Source: Parapedobacter sp051400755 (GTDB lineage: Bacteria > Bacteroidota > Bacteroidia > Sphingobacteriales > Sphingobacteriaceae). Taken from it: a DNA stretch of 64,000 bases. Numbering within the stretch: the stretch's first letter is position 1; every line of letters begins with the position of its first letter. Both the position numbers and the translations under genes were made by a program. Shown in pieces: positions 54,301-62,040 of the stretch. Below the pieces are notes generated by a model, which saw nothing but the letters and a program-made list of their open reading frames with translations, was not told the DNA's origin and did not search any database. Location: assembly GCF_051400755.1 (NCBI RefSeq), contig NZ_JBLFFL010000001.1, forward strand, positions 1,054,001 to 1,118,000, in the 5' to 3' direction.

Positions 54301-55120
54301 CTTTTCTTCTACCCGCTTTGGGTTTCTCTTTGATTTTGATGTATACGTGCTTGTTTTTCGTTTTCTCAGTGCTCTTTTCTTCTACCTCAAAATACTGGTC
54401 CAATGATTTAAATAAAGGCGTCAGCTTGGAGAAGCCATACACACGCGGGTCAAAATCAGGCTTTCGTTTGTTCAGCAGTCCGCCGATTGCCGCCAAGGGG
54501 GCCCATCCGCCCTCATCGGCCACATCATTTACCGATGCTTTGAGCAGGTCTATGAAATCGCGACCGATCGGCTCGTATTCCTGCGGACCTTGGGTCGGCG
54601 CCTTGGATACCTTGCTCACCCCGCCCGTCGTTTCGGGAACGGGCGTTTCCGTGACCAGGGGCTTGGCAATCGCCTCCTTGCCCAGGATCTCGATGTAGAT
54701 AAATTTATCGCATGCGGCAATAAAGGGTTTGGGGGTTTTCTTCTCGCCCACGCCGATGACCAGTTTACCCGATTCCCTTAGCCGTATGGCCAACCGGGTA
54801 AAATCGCTGTCGCTGGATACGATCGTAAACCCGTCTACCTGTTGACTATGGAGGATGTCCATGGCATCGATGATGAGCGCCGAATCAGACGAATTTTTGC
54901 CCATCGTATAGCTATATTGCTGTACCGGCGTAATGGCATGCGTCAACAACGGCTCCTTCCAGCCGGCCACATGGGATCGGGTCCAGTCCGCATAGATCCG
55001 CTTGATGGAAGGCACCCCATATCGCTTGACCTCATCCAGGATACTTGCTATTTTCGAGCTGGATACATTGTCCGCGTCAATTAATACGGCTATTTTTAAA
55101 TCGATTACCTCAAGGGCCAT
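54251..55120 (-). CDS. NYN-domain RNase-like protein with OST-HTH/LOTUS domain
   Basis: Protein of 289 residues. The N-terminal NYN (PIN-like) domain (about 8-150) shows the acidic residues IAVLIDADNVSSSKI and IVSSDSDFTRLAIRL; a Thr/Pro linker follows, then an OST-HTH/LOTUS RNA-binding domain (about 195-265). A Lys-rich tail ends the chain. Likely RNA-processing, targets unknown. It overlaps the exporter gene by 50 bases tail to tail. Confidence 0.87.
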   Translation of the reverse strand: MALEVIDLKIAVLIDADNVSSSKIASILDEVKRYGVPSIKRIYADWTRSHVAGWKEPLLTHAITPVQQYSYTMGKNSSDSALIIDAMDILHSQQVDGFTIVSSDSDFTRLAIRLRESGKLVIGVGEKKTPKPFIAACDKFIYIEILGKEAIAKPLVTETPVPETTGGVSKVSKAPTQGPQEYEPIGRDFIDLLKASVNDVADEGGWAPLAAIGGLLNKRKPDFDPRVYGFSKLTPLFKSLDQYFEVEEKSTEKTKNKHVYIKIKEKPKAGRRKVRTPKVSAGSGKPPRE

Positions 55121-55261
55121 GATACATCAGTTTACCGAACGGGGTATGTTCACCGCCATACGCAAATGTGAACAAAATCCGTCAAACTTACAATTCGGCT
55201 GCTCTTGAAGCCATTTTTTGAGATCAACTATTAACTTTGTGTTGACTGTGGAAGCTTGATC

Positions 55262-55576
55262 ATGATCAACGGAGATACATTTGCGCAATTGGCCCTGTCT
55301 TTCCCCGGCACGGAGCAAAAACCCCATTTCGACCGGATCGGCTTCGCTGTGGTCAAGAAACGGATGTTTGCCACCTATCTGGCTAAAGGGAATACGGCGA
55401 ATATCTTTTTGACACCCGACGAGCAAGCGGTTTTTTGCGCGATGGGCAGTGCAGGTATCTACCCCGTTCCCAATAAATGGGGTGAAAAAGGGGCTACGAC
55501 ATTTGACCTTAATCACGTCGAAAAAGAACTGGTAATGGAAGCGTTGTTATCGGCATACAACATGTGCTTGGAATAA
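55262..55576 (+). CDS. MmcQ/YjbR family DNA-binding-like protein
   Basis: Protein of 104 residues with the YjbR pattern: LALSFPGTEQKPHFDRIGFA and NKWGEKGATTFDL. The fold is CyaY-like; members are described as DNA-binding but function is unclear. ATG at 55262 is chosen; a TTG six bases earlier is the alternative. The small-RNA unit A lies in the gap after its stop. Confidence 0.85.
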   Translation: MINGDTFAQLALSFPGTEQKPHFDRIGFAVVKKRMFATYLAKGNTANIFLTPDEQAVFCAMGSAGIYPVPNKWGEKGATTFDLNHVEKELVMEALLSAYNMCLE

Positions 55577-55631
55577 GCGCCTGTTTTACGGCCGAAAAAT
55601 CGGAAAACGACCTAGATCACCGCTCGTCGGA

Positions 55632-55751
55632 AAAAGTTAAAAAATAGTTTGCTTAGTGTATAAAATACACTACCTTTGTGGTCTCATAATTTAGGTTTAT
55701 AATTGGTTAGTAAAGGTCTCCATTCTCCCCGTTTGGAGATCTTTCTTTTTT
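55632..55751 (+). ncRNA. Small-RNA-like unit A: promoter, operator palindrome, short transcript, terminator
   Basis: Stand-alone unit with a full promoter (TTTG 55648-55651, 19 bases, TACCTTTG 55671-55678), a perfect inverted repeat TAGTGTA-n5-TACACTA (55654-55672) inside it, about 30 bases of AU-rich transcript and a terminator (stem 55712-55722 with 55734-55744, one G-U pair, T run to 55751). The RNA would be about 65-70 nt. There is no convincing ORF. A second copy at 57993-58112 matches at 107 of 120 positions by my alignment. Confidence 0.8.
55654..55672. promoter_or_regulatory. Operator palindrome TAGTGTA-n5-TACACTA in unit A
   Basis: Seven-base perfect arms between the -33 and -7 boxes; the same arms are in unit B (58015-58033) while the spacer differs. 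It is well placed for a repressor. Confidence 0.7.
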
Positions 55752-55769
55752 GCCTCCAACGAGACCCGG

Positions 55770-56660
55770 TTACTCCACATCGCAGATCTGTACCGCCTGC
55801 TGTAGCGAAGCCAGTACATCCGGCCGCTTGGGAATAAATTCCTGGGCCACGTGGCCCTTGAATCCGGTCTCTGCAATAGCCCGCATAATCGCCGGATAGT
55901 TCAGTTCCTGGCTTTCATCGATTTCATTCCTGCCGGGTACACCGCCGGTATGGTAGTGCGAAAAATACGGATGATATTTCTTGATCGTGGCAATGACATC
56001 CCCCTCCATGATCTGCATGTGGTAGATATCATAGAGCAGCTTAAACCGTTCAGACCCGATTGCCTCACACAGGGCCACGCCCCATTCCGTATGGTCACAT
56101 TGGTAATCGGCATGGTTCACTTTGCTATTGAGCAGCTCCATCACCATGGTCACACCGTGCTTCTCGGCGGTCTTCATCAAACGCTTTAGGCCGGTGGCAC
56201 AGTGTGTTATGCCCAGCTCATCATCCAATCCATTACGGTTGCCCGAGAAGCAGATCAGCTGGTCATAACCGGCTGCCGCTACCTTGGGAATCAGGTTTTC
56301 ATAACTGGCAATGAGTTCATCATGGAGGGTCGGATCATTGAAGCCTTCGGTGATGCCCTTGCCCGCACCCTGGGTCATCGCGGCATGCAGCCCGTAACGC
56401 TGCAACACAGGCCACTCTTCGGGGCCGACCAGGTCAATGGCCGATATGCCCATGCCTTTTGCGGCTTCGCACAATGCCTCCAACGGAATGGAAGGGTAGC
56501 ACCATCGGCACACCGAATGATTAATCTTGCCTTTTAGGTCGGCAGATAACGCCGCCTCGGCCGCAGAGACCCGCTGGAACAGGCTATTCGCAAAAATCGT
56601 ACTGGCCGCAGCTACCTTGATGGCGCTCCGCCGTGATAAGATACGTGGGGTTGGTTTCAT
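55770..56660 (-). CDS. Hydroxypyruvate isomerase-like TIM-barrel protein with Tat signal
   Basis: Protein of 296 residues: a twin-arginine signal (SRRSAIKVAAASTIF) then a xylose-isomerase-like TIM barrel, with the hydroxypyruvate isomerase family run TMVMELLNSKVNHADYQCDH and metal ligands (Glu, Asp, His) across the barrel. Exported folded, with unknown substrate. ATG at 56660 is used; the longer frame has no signal. It has a full promoter (56697-56727). Confidence 0.88.
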   Translation of the reverse strand: MKPTPRILSRRSAIKVAAASTIFANSLFQRVSAAEAALSADLKGKINHSVCRWCYPSIPLEALCEAAKGMGISAIDLVGPEEWPVLQRYGLHAAMTQGAGKGITEGFNDPTLHDELIASYENLIPKVAAAGYDQLICFSGNRNGLDDELGITHCATGLKRLMKTAEKHGVTMVMELLNSKVNHADYQCDHTEWGVALCEAIGSERFKLLYDIYHMQIMEGDVIATIKKYHPYFSHYHTGGVPGRNEIDESQELNYPAIMRAIAETGFKGHVAQEFIPKRPDVLASLQQAVQICDVE

Positions 56661-56696
56661 ATACTCAGGATCATGGCGTAATGCCCGTTTATTGCC

Positions 56697-56727
56697 CAAA
56701 CTTATGTAAATTGCACTGATCTTGCAA
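56697..56727 (-). promoter_or_regulatory. Promoter of the Tat isomerase gene
   Basis: TTG, 20 bases, TAAGTTTG (56697-56704). It is 36 bases before the ATG. Confidence 0.6.
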
Positions 56728-56749
56728 TACCATTTTAACAGCAAAAGCC

Positions 56750-57985
56750 ATGATGATCACTTTTCCTTTGCTTGCAACCCGCCTTTTATACCTCATCGGG
56801 CTGATGGCCATCCTGCCCTGCGGCGGCCTACAGCGGCTTTATGCGCAGCAGATCAACGAACCAAAAGACCAGGATGACGGCTTCCAATTGGCATTTCACG
56901 TAGCGGCCGCTCCGGAATGGACAGCGCTGTTTGACCGCGACTCCGGCTGGATCGGCGGCGACGGACTGTTTTCCATTCCCTTGAGTGGCGTAGATACCGT
57001 AGGCGCGGGTGCCCATACGCCCACGCTGTTGGTTTTTAGCGACAGTTTCTGGGGTAGCAAAGCACAGGGCAAATTAACCCCCGGAGGCAAGATGACCAAT
57101 AACGTCGTTGCCCTGATCCCCAAGGGCACAGTCGAAAAGGCAGGTATCCAATTTTACAGCAGCCAGGCGACGGACGGGCAGCAAGCTGCCGTCTTCGTTC
57201 CCAATACCCCCGCTGCCAAACCCGGCAACTACTATTGGCTTGGGGATGGCTTTGTCAACCGGGATAAGGCCAATACTCTGTATATTTTTGCCTATCGGAT
57301 GGAAAATACCGGCGCCAAGGTGTTTGGGTTCCGGGAATGCGGCAATGCCTTGATAGCCATCGAATCGAGCGATACGCCCCCGTTTACCCGGCACCGGCAG
57401 CTGGAGACGCCCCTATTCGTGGCCGCGTCGGGAGGCCGTGAGGCTTATTCCTTCGGCGCAGGGGTGCTGACCAATACGGCGTGGGCAGGGGCGCCCAATC
57501 CGGATGGCTACGTATATGTCTACGGCGTGCGGGGCGCAGATAAGGAACTCTTGGTAGCCCGTGTGCGACCGGCGGAAATCGAAGACTTCAAGCAGTGGCG
57601 GTATTGGAATGGCAGCACGTGGGACAGCAACATCCTGCATGCGGCCAAGGTGACCTCCAACGTGTCAAATGAACTCAGCATAACACCGCTGCCCGATGGC
57701 CGCTACGCACTGGTCTTTCAACAAAACGGCATCGAACCGGTTATTGGTCTCCGGGTGGGAAAAAGTCCCGTAGGTCCATTCGGACCGATAATACCGGTAT
57801 ACCACTGCCCCGAACCGGCGCGCAAAAAGAGCCTTTATGCCTACAACGCGAAAGCACATCCACACCTCTCCAAACCTGGTGAACTGCTCATCAGCTACCA
57901 CGTCAACTCGTTCGACTTTCTGAAAGACTTCAACGAAGAGCCCGGCACGTTCTCGCCTCGCTTTATCAAGCTGGTACTGGAGTAG
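56750..57985 (+). CDS. Secreted DUF5005/DUF4185-like protein
   Basis: Secreted protein of 411 residues with a signal peptide to about residue 33 (LQRLYAQ). The body is a repetitive beta pattern typical of beta-propeller glycoside-hydrolase-like folds (GWIGGDGLFSIPL, LLVFSDSFWG, GFVNRDKANTLYIFAYR). I think it belongs with DUF5005/DUF4185, probably acting on carbohydrate; no catalytic pair is assigned. It is divergent from the Tat isomerase gene, an obvious functional partner (inference). Confidence 0.75.
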   Translation: MMITFPLLATRLLYLIGLMAILPCGGLQRLYAQQINEPKDQDDGFQLAFHVAAAPEWTALFDRDSGWIGGDGLFSIPLSGVDTVGAGAHTPTLLVFSDSFWGSKAQGKLTPGGKMTNNVVALIPKGTVEKAGIQFYSSQATDGQQAAVFVPNTPAAKPGNYYWLGDGFVNRDKANTLYIFAYRMENTGAKVFGFRECGNALIAIESSDTPPFTRHRQLETPLFVAASGGREAYSFGAGVLTNTAWAGAPNPDGYVYVYGVRGADKELLVARVRPAEIEDFKQWRYWNGSTWDSNILHAAKVTSNVSNELSITPLPDGRYALVFQQNGIEPVIGLRVGKSPVGPFGPIIPVYHCPEPARKKSLYAYNAKAHPHLSKPGELLISYHVNSFDFLKDFNEEPGTFSPRFIKLVLE

Positions 57986-57992
57986 TGCAAAA

Positions 57993-58112
57993 AAAATTTA
58001 AAAAATAATTTGCATAGTGTAGTAAATACACTATCTTTGTAGCATCATAATTTAGGTTTATAATTGGTTAGTAAAGGTTTCCATTCTCCCCGTTTGGAAA
58101 CCTTTCATTTTT
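57993..58112 (+). ncRNA. Small-RNA-like unit B, copy of unit A
   Basis: Promoter TTTG 58009-58012, 19 bases, TATCTTTG 58032-58039; operator palindrome 58015-58033; terminator stem 58073-58083 with 58095-58105, perfectly paired here, T run to 58112. Offset from unit A is exactly 2361 bases with no indels. The 34 bases before the stem are identical in both. Compared with A, one base pair in the stem is changed on both sides (C-G to T-A) and one G-T becomes G-C. Confidence 0.8.
58015..58033. promoter_or_regulatory. Operator palindrome TAGTGTA-n5-TACACTA in unit B
   Basis: Same arms as unit A, different spacer (GTAAA against TAAAA). Confidence 0.7.
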
Positions 58113-58167
58113 AAGCCACCTTAAACCGGAAACTTCCGCTCAGCAACAAAGGAATATACAGAAACGG

Positions 58168-59286
58168 CTACCGCGGCAACTCGGGCCGACGCATGTGGTA
58201 CTGGGTAGCGGTGACCGCACCCAGGAACGCGACAATGGCCTCTTTTTCTTCGGCATTGAGCTTAAGCGGCCGCAGCAGGGGGTCGGTAACCGGGAATAAC
58301 GGGTCGGCGGCCTTTTCCTCTGCACTCGGATCGATCATGTGCATGCCGCTGTTGTACATGTTGACGATGCCGCCGATGTTAGAAAAAAGACCGTTGTGCA
58401 TCCAAGGAGCACCGTGCAGGACATCCCGCAGCGAAGGGGTGCGGAATTTGCCGACGTCATCGGGATTATTCGTCACGGTATACCGCCCGAGATCTTCGTA
58501 TTTGCGTTTGTAATAGGTCAGGCCGATGTTGTGAAACCCGTCATCCGTTAAATACTGCCCATGATGGCAGTTCATGCACCGCGCTTTCGTGCGGAAAAGA
58601 TGCAGCCCGTGAATTTCCTGATCATTGAGTTGATCATATTCACCATCCAGAAATCGGTCAAAGCGGCTCCGGCGGCTGGTAATGGTGCGTTGGAACGCCG
58701 CCAGCGCCTCGGTGATCCGATCGAACGTAACGGACGTATCGCCAAACGCCTGCGAAAAAAGCTGCCGGTAAGCCGGAATGGCTCCCAGCTCAGCACCCAG
58801 CTCCTCGGGCTTGGCGGCCATCTCGTGATGGGTCTCGATCGGACTGAGGGCCTGGGATTCCAGGGTCACCGCACGTCCATCCCAAAACAGGGTTTTCCGT
58901 GCTTTCACATTCAGCAGGGACAGGGTATTGCGCGATCCTTCCTGATGGTCGTGGCCCAATGCCACGGACCGCTTATCTGCCCATGACTGCTGCGGGTCGT
59001 GGCAGCTGCTGCACGAAATCTGGTTGGAGCCCGACAACAGTGGATCAAAAAATAAGAGCTTGCCCAGCTTTACATTAGGCTGCTCCATTACCGCGAAATA
59101 GCTGGTATCGGTGCCGGGTAGTGGCGCAAATTCTTGCCATGCCACCCCCGAGTCAATGGTCGGCTGCGGCCACTCGCCTATAGCACGGCTGTATTGGGCG
59201 CGCAAATCCGGCTCTTCCCCACTCAGGAAAGCCGTGGCGGATATGAAGAGGATGATGGACAGCAATATCAGGTAGGCCCTATGCAT
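58168..59286 (-). CDS. Di-haem cytochrome c peroxidase
   Basis: Periplasmic peroxidase of 372 residues with a signal peptide and two haem-binding CxxCH motifs, CSSCH (about 95) and CMNCH (about 240), plus the MauG/CcpA-type calcium and quinol-like environment (ISCSSCHDPQQSWADKRSV). Reduces H2O2 with electrons from a c-type cytochrome or modifies a partner protein as MauG does. It is the last gene of the TonB-receptor operon; a TAAATTTG box (59291-59298) lies just before it. Confidence 0.92.
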   Translation of the reverse strand: MHRAYLILLSIILFISATAFLSGEEPDLRAQYSRAIGEWPQPTIDSGVAWQEFAPLPGTDTSYFAVMEQPNVKLGKLLFFDPLLSGSNQISCSSCHDPQQSWADKRSVALGHDHQEGSRNTLSLLNVKARKTLFWDGRAVTLESQALSPIETHHEMAAKPEELGAELGAIPAYRQLFSQAFGDTSVTFDRITEALAAFQRTITSRRSRFDRFLDGEYDQLNDQEIHGLHLFRTKARCMNCHHGQYLTDDGFHNIGLTYYKRKYEDLGRYTVTNNPDDVGKFRTPSLRDVLHGAPWMHNGLFSNIGGIVNMYNSGMHMIDPSAEEKAADPLFPVTDPLLRPLKLNAEEKEAIVAFLGAVTATQYHMRRPELPR

Positions 59287-59290
59287 AGCG

Positions 59291-59298
59291 TGCAAATT
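59291..59298 (-). promoter_or_regulatory. Possible internal -7 box before the peroxidase
   Basis: TAAATTTG ends four to five bases before the ATG at 59286. It could give a leaderless separate transcript within the operon. Confidence 0.4.
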
Positions 59299-59304
59299 TA
59301 CATT

Positions 59305-60822
59305 TTAAAAGAGAAAACCCGAAGAAACGGCAAACCGGTGGCCGGTAAACGCCTTCGGATAGCGAATATGTCTTCCGCCAAGTTTTATGTACACATTCGT
59401 TTTGGGGGAGACGGGAAAATCGACACGGATATCGCCGCTGAAGTGCTCCTGGTCGGCACTGTAATAAGCATAGTTGCCTGTGAGCATGGTATGGATGCCC
59501 GATTCCGGCGAAACGCCGTCCCACCTATGGGAACCCGCTACGTTTTGCCTACGCTCCATTCCGAGCGTGGCCGTACCGATGACCCGGCCCATTGCCCGGC
59601 TGGCCGAGAGCCGCAGTCCGGCCCGCAGGTGACTATACGACATGTAGCGAATCGGCTGGACATATTCCAGCCTGTGGTTTTCATAACCCGCTACGCCCCC
59701 TATCCGCCAACTCAATCGCTCACCCGTATGTTCATATATCATATCCAATGCCACGGCATCGTCCCCGCTTAAAAAGCGGAGCGCCTCATCGATCTTGTCC
59801 ATCCCGGTTTCCGCATCCCGGTTGTTGAACCTCGCCTCAATGCCTTGTCGCTTGGCCGTGGATGCCGTCAGCTGGATCAGTAGCCGGTTCTGCTCCCACG
59901 CGGTGGCATAGCCCCCTTGCAACCGCCAGGCGTCATCTACCACTTCGGAGATGGGTGCCACGATACCTGACAGCGTCTTGTCAAACTGAAACCGCCGATA
60001 ATGCAGGTGGCCAAACCATCCTTCGCGATCCATGGGCACAAGACGGAGTGCTGCACCCCACCCATATCCGCCATACAGGGCATCCATGCGGCTGCCAGCC
60101 AACAGTTCATTGTATACGCCGAGTCCAGCATCGTGGTAGATCAGTGGAAACCCAACCTCGCTTACAAATTCCAGTTTGCTCGACTGGGTATAACGACGAC
60201 CTTCCAGGTCTGCCGCTAGCAGATAGCGATGGCCAAGCGGGGTCGCCATGGCCGCCGTAGCCGAAACATCCGACACCACGGCCCTCAGTCTTGGATCCCG
60301 GTTGCGGAAAGCCTGTTCACCCCGGAAACTGCCCGATAAACCATAGTGGAGCCGCTTGCCGGCCCAAGCGTAACCGCCCCCAAAGGCATATTGCTCTGCT
60401 TGAAGCGCTCCGCCCACGGTATCGGCCGTCACGTAAGGATAGAGGACATCATAGTCGGTAGTCTCATTGTAGTTGACACCGAACACCCGCTCGTTATGAT
60501 AATGTGCCTGTCCCCAAATTGCACGCTGGGGCTGCCGGATATACGAAGAAGCATCTACACCAAACCGCCGGTAGCCGCTCCCTTTTTGATAGACGTAGCG
60601 ATCATGTGATTCGGCCTGTTGCCCCGCTGAAAGCTCGGCAAAACTCCATTCCCGCAGAAAAGGTTTTAATGCGGGACTCTCATAATAGCCATCCAGCAGC
60701 CGGATATAGGGCGACAGCCCCGTAGCGACCCGCAGCTGCCTGCTTGCCGTATCCTGGGCGCATACGGTATATGATGCGCCCAGGATCATCAGCAGTCCGG
60801 TGAGGAGGAGGTTACGTGGCAT
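59305..60822 (-). CDS. DUF6850 family outer membrane beta-barrel
   Basis: Protein of 505 residues with a signal peptide (ending TVCAQ) and alternating amphipathic strands to the end, closing HRFAVSSGFLF, a typical outer-membrane barrel end. The DUF6850 label is from memory of the sequence type. Its start overlaps the DUF4876 stop by a base, so it is coupled to it. Confidence 0.8.
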   Translation of the reverse strand: MPRNLLLTGLLMILGASYTVCAQDTASRQLRVATGLSPYIRLLDGYYESPALKPFLREWSFAELSAGQQAESHDRYVYQKGSGYRRFGVDASSYIRQPQRAIWGQAHYHNERVFGVNYNETTDYDVLYPYVTADTVGGALQAEQYAFGGGYAWAGKRLHYGLSGSFRGEQAFRNRDPRLRAVVSDVSATAAMATPLGHRYLLAADLEGRRYTQSSKLEFVSEVGFPLIYHDAGLGVYNELLAGSRMDALYGGYGWGAALRLVPMDREGWFGHLHYRRFQFDKTLSGIVAPISEVVDDAWRLQGGYATAWEQNRLLIQLTASTAKRQGIEARFNNRDAETGMDKIDEALRFLSGDDAVALDMIYEHTGERLSWRIGGVAGYENHRLEYVQPIRYMSYSHLRAGLRLSASRAMGRVIGTATLGMERRQNVAGSHRWDGVSPESGIHTMLTGNYAYYSADQEHFSGDIRVDFPVSPKTNVYIKLGGRHIRYPKAFTGHRFAVSSGFLF

Positions 60823-62021
60823 TATTGGAGTGATAAAGCCGCCTCTGTTTCGAAATCTTCCGTAGAGTTATTGGTATCCTGCAGAATCTCTCGGCCGTTT
60901 TCACCGGTAGACAGCACCTTCCGGCGTACGCTCTTGCCATAGCGGTTATCGTCGCTATCGACCGTACCGCAGTGGGTCCAGCCCATATCGAGCGAGGGAT
61001 CGGTCAGGATCCATTGATACTCGGATTCCACGCTCAGGTTGACAGCATCGAGGATCCATTCATTCGGGATCTTATACGTCTCAACCGTCCGTTCGCTGCC
61101 ACTCGCCTGCAGGTAAGTGTACTCATAGGTCTGCGTAGTCTTAAACGTCTCCACGTCGCCTTCAAACTTCGCCAGCACATAGCTTTTAAAGCCTCGGTTG
61201 TGCATGGTCAGGTAGGGCGCTACGTTGATCAGGTCGGTCACCTGCGGGTTGTCCACATTGATGGTGGGCAGCAGGGTTATCTCAAAGTCGGCACCGCTCA
61301 GGTCGATCGAGTTGCTGTTGTACTCCACGTGATCGATGGCATTATTAGCTACCACTACAGATTCACCCGGTTGTACAGGATACTCCTGGCCGCTGCCCGG
61401 GATCATCACGATGTTGCCAGCGGTAAACGCCTCAGACATGATGTTGGGTGTATAATCCCGCTTGGTGGTAGTCAAAAACTCGGATTCGGCAAAGACCAAG
61501 CCATCGGCATATAATACTTCGTCGGAGTTGTTGTAGATGATGAAATATTTGTCGCCGTTGTATTGCTTGCCTTCAGGCGTGAGCGAACCGGTAAAATAGA
61601 TTTCCTGGAGCACGAAACCGGCATTCTCGCTGTGGAGGAACAGTTCCAACTGCAACTCCGCGCTGCTGCCGGTAAACACGGCTCCTTCCTTCCGGCCGCG
61701 CACCGCACTGGTATACGCCTGCCCGTCTTGCATATAGGAGACGGTGCCTTCGAGAGTGACGTCATAGGAGCCTGCGGGTACAGCGACCTCAAAACGCCCG
61801 TTTTCCAGCTCGGTGGTGCTTACCGCGGCGCCGCTGTTAATCTCGGTGAGCGTGAGCGTTGCGGCGGTGATTTCCACTTCCTCCAGCTGAGGCGGGTTGG
61901 TGATGGTCACGCTGACCGCCGTCTGGTCGACCGACAGTTCATCTTTGGTACAGGCCGTGAAGACCAATCCAGCCCCCAGGGCCAGCATCAGCAGGGTTTT
62001 TGTGTTCACTATTGTTTTCAT
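60822..62021 (-). CDS. DUF4876 lipoprotein
   Basis: Lipoprotein of 399 residues: signal ending LVFTAC, acylated Cys near residue 24, a short Ig/transthyretin-like domain (about 30-125), then the DUF4876 body with LTPEGKQYNGDKYFIIYN. DUF4876 proteins occur next to TonB receptors in Bacteroidota, and the lipoprotein likely acts as its surface partner. ATG at 62021 is used; upstream codons in the frame fall in the receptor gene's end. Confidence 0.85.
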   Translation of the reverse strand: MKTIVNTKTLLMLALGAGLVFTACTKDELSVDQTAVSVTITNPPQLEEVEITAATLTLTEINSGAAVSTTELENGRFEVAVPAGSYDVTLEGTVSYMQDGQAYTSAVRGRKEGAVFTGSSAELQLELFLHSENAGFVLQEIYFTGSLTPEGKQYNGDKYFIIYNNSDEVLYADGLVFAESEFLTTTKRDYTPNIMSEAFTAGNIVMIPGSGQEYPVQPGESVVVANNAIDHVEYNSNSIDLSGADFEITLLPTINVDNPQVTDLINVAPYLTMHNRGFKSYVLAKFEGDVETFKTTQTYEYTYLQASGSERTVETYKIPNEWILDAVNLSVESEYQWILTDPSLDMGWTHCGTVDSDDNRYGKSVRRKVLSTGENGREILQDTNNSTEDFETEAALSLQ

Positions 62022-62040
62022 ATCGAACTTTTTATGATGG

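Noticed and set aside
55690..55751. Short peptide encoded by the small-RNA units from TTG
   Set aside because: A TTG frame runs through the terminator in both copies, but amino acids change where the stem keeps pairing (L/F, I/T), and frame lengths differ, so RNA structure rather than peptide is kept.
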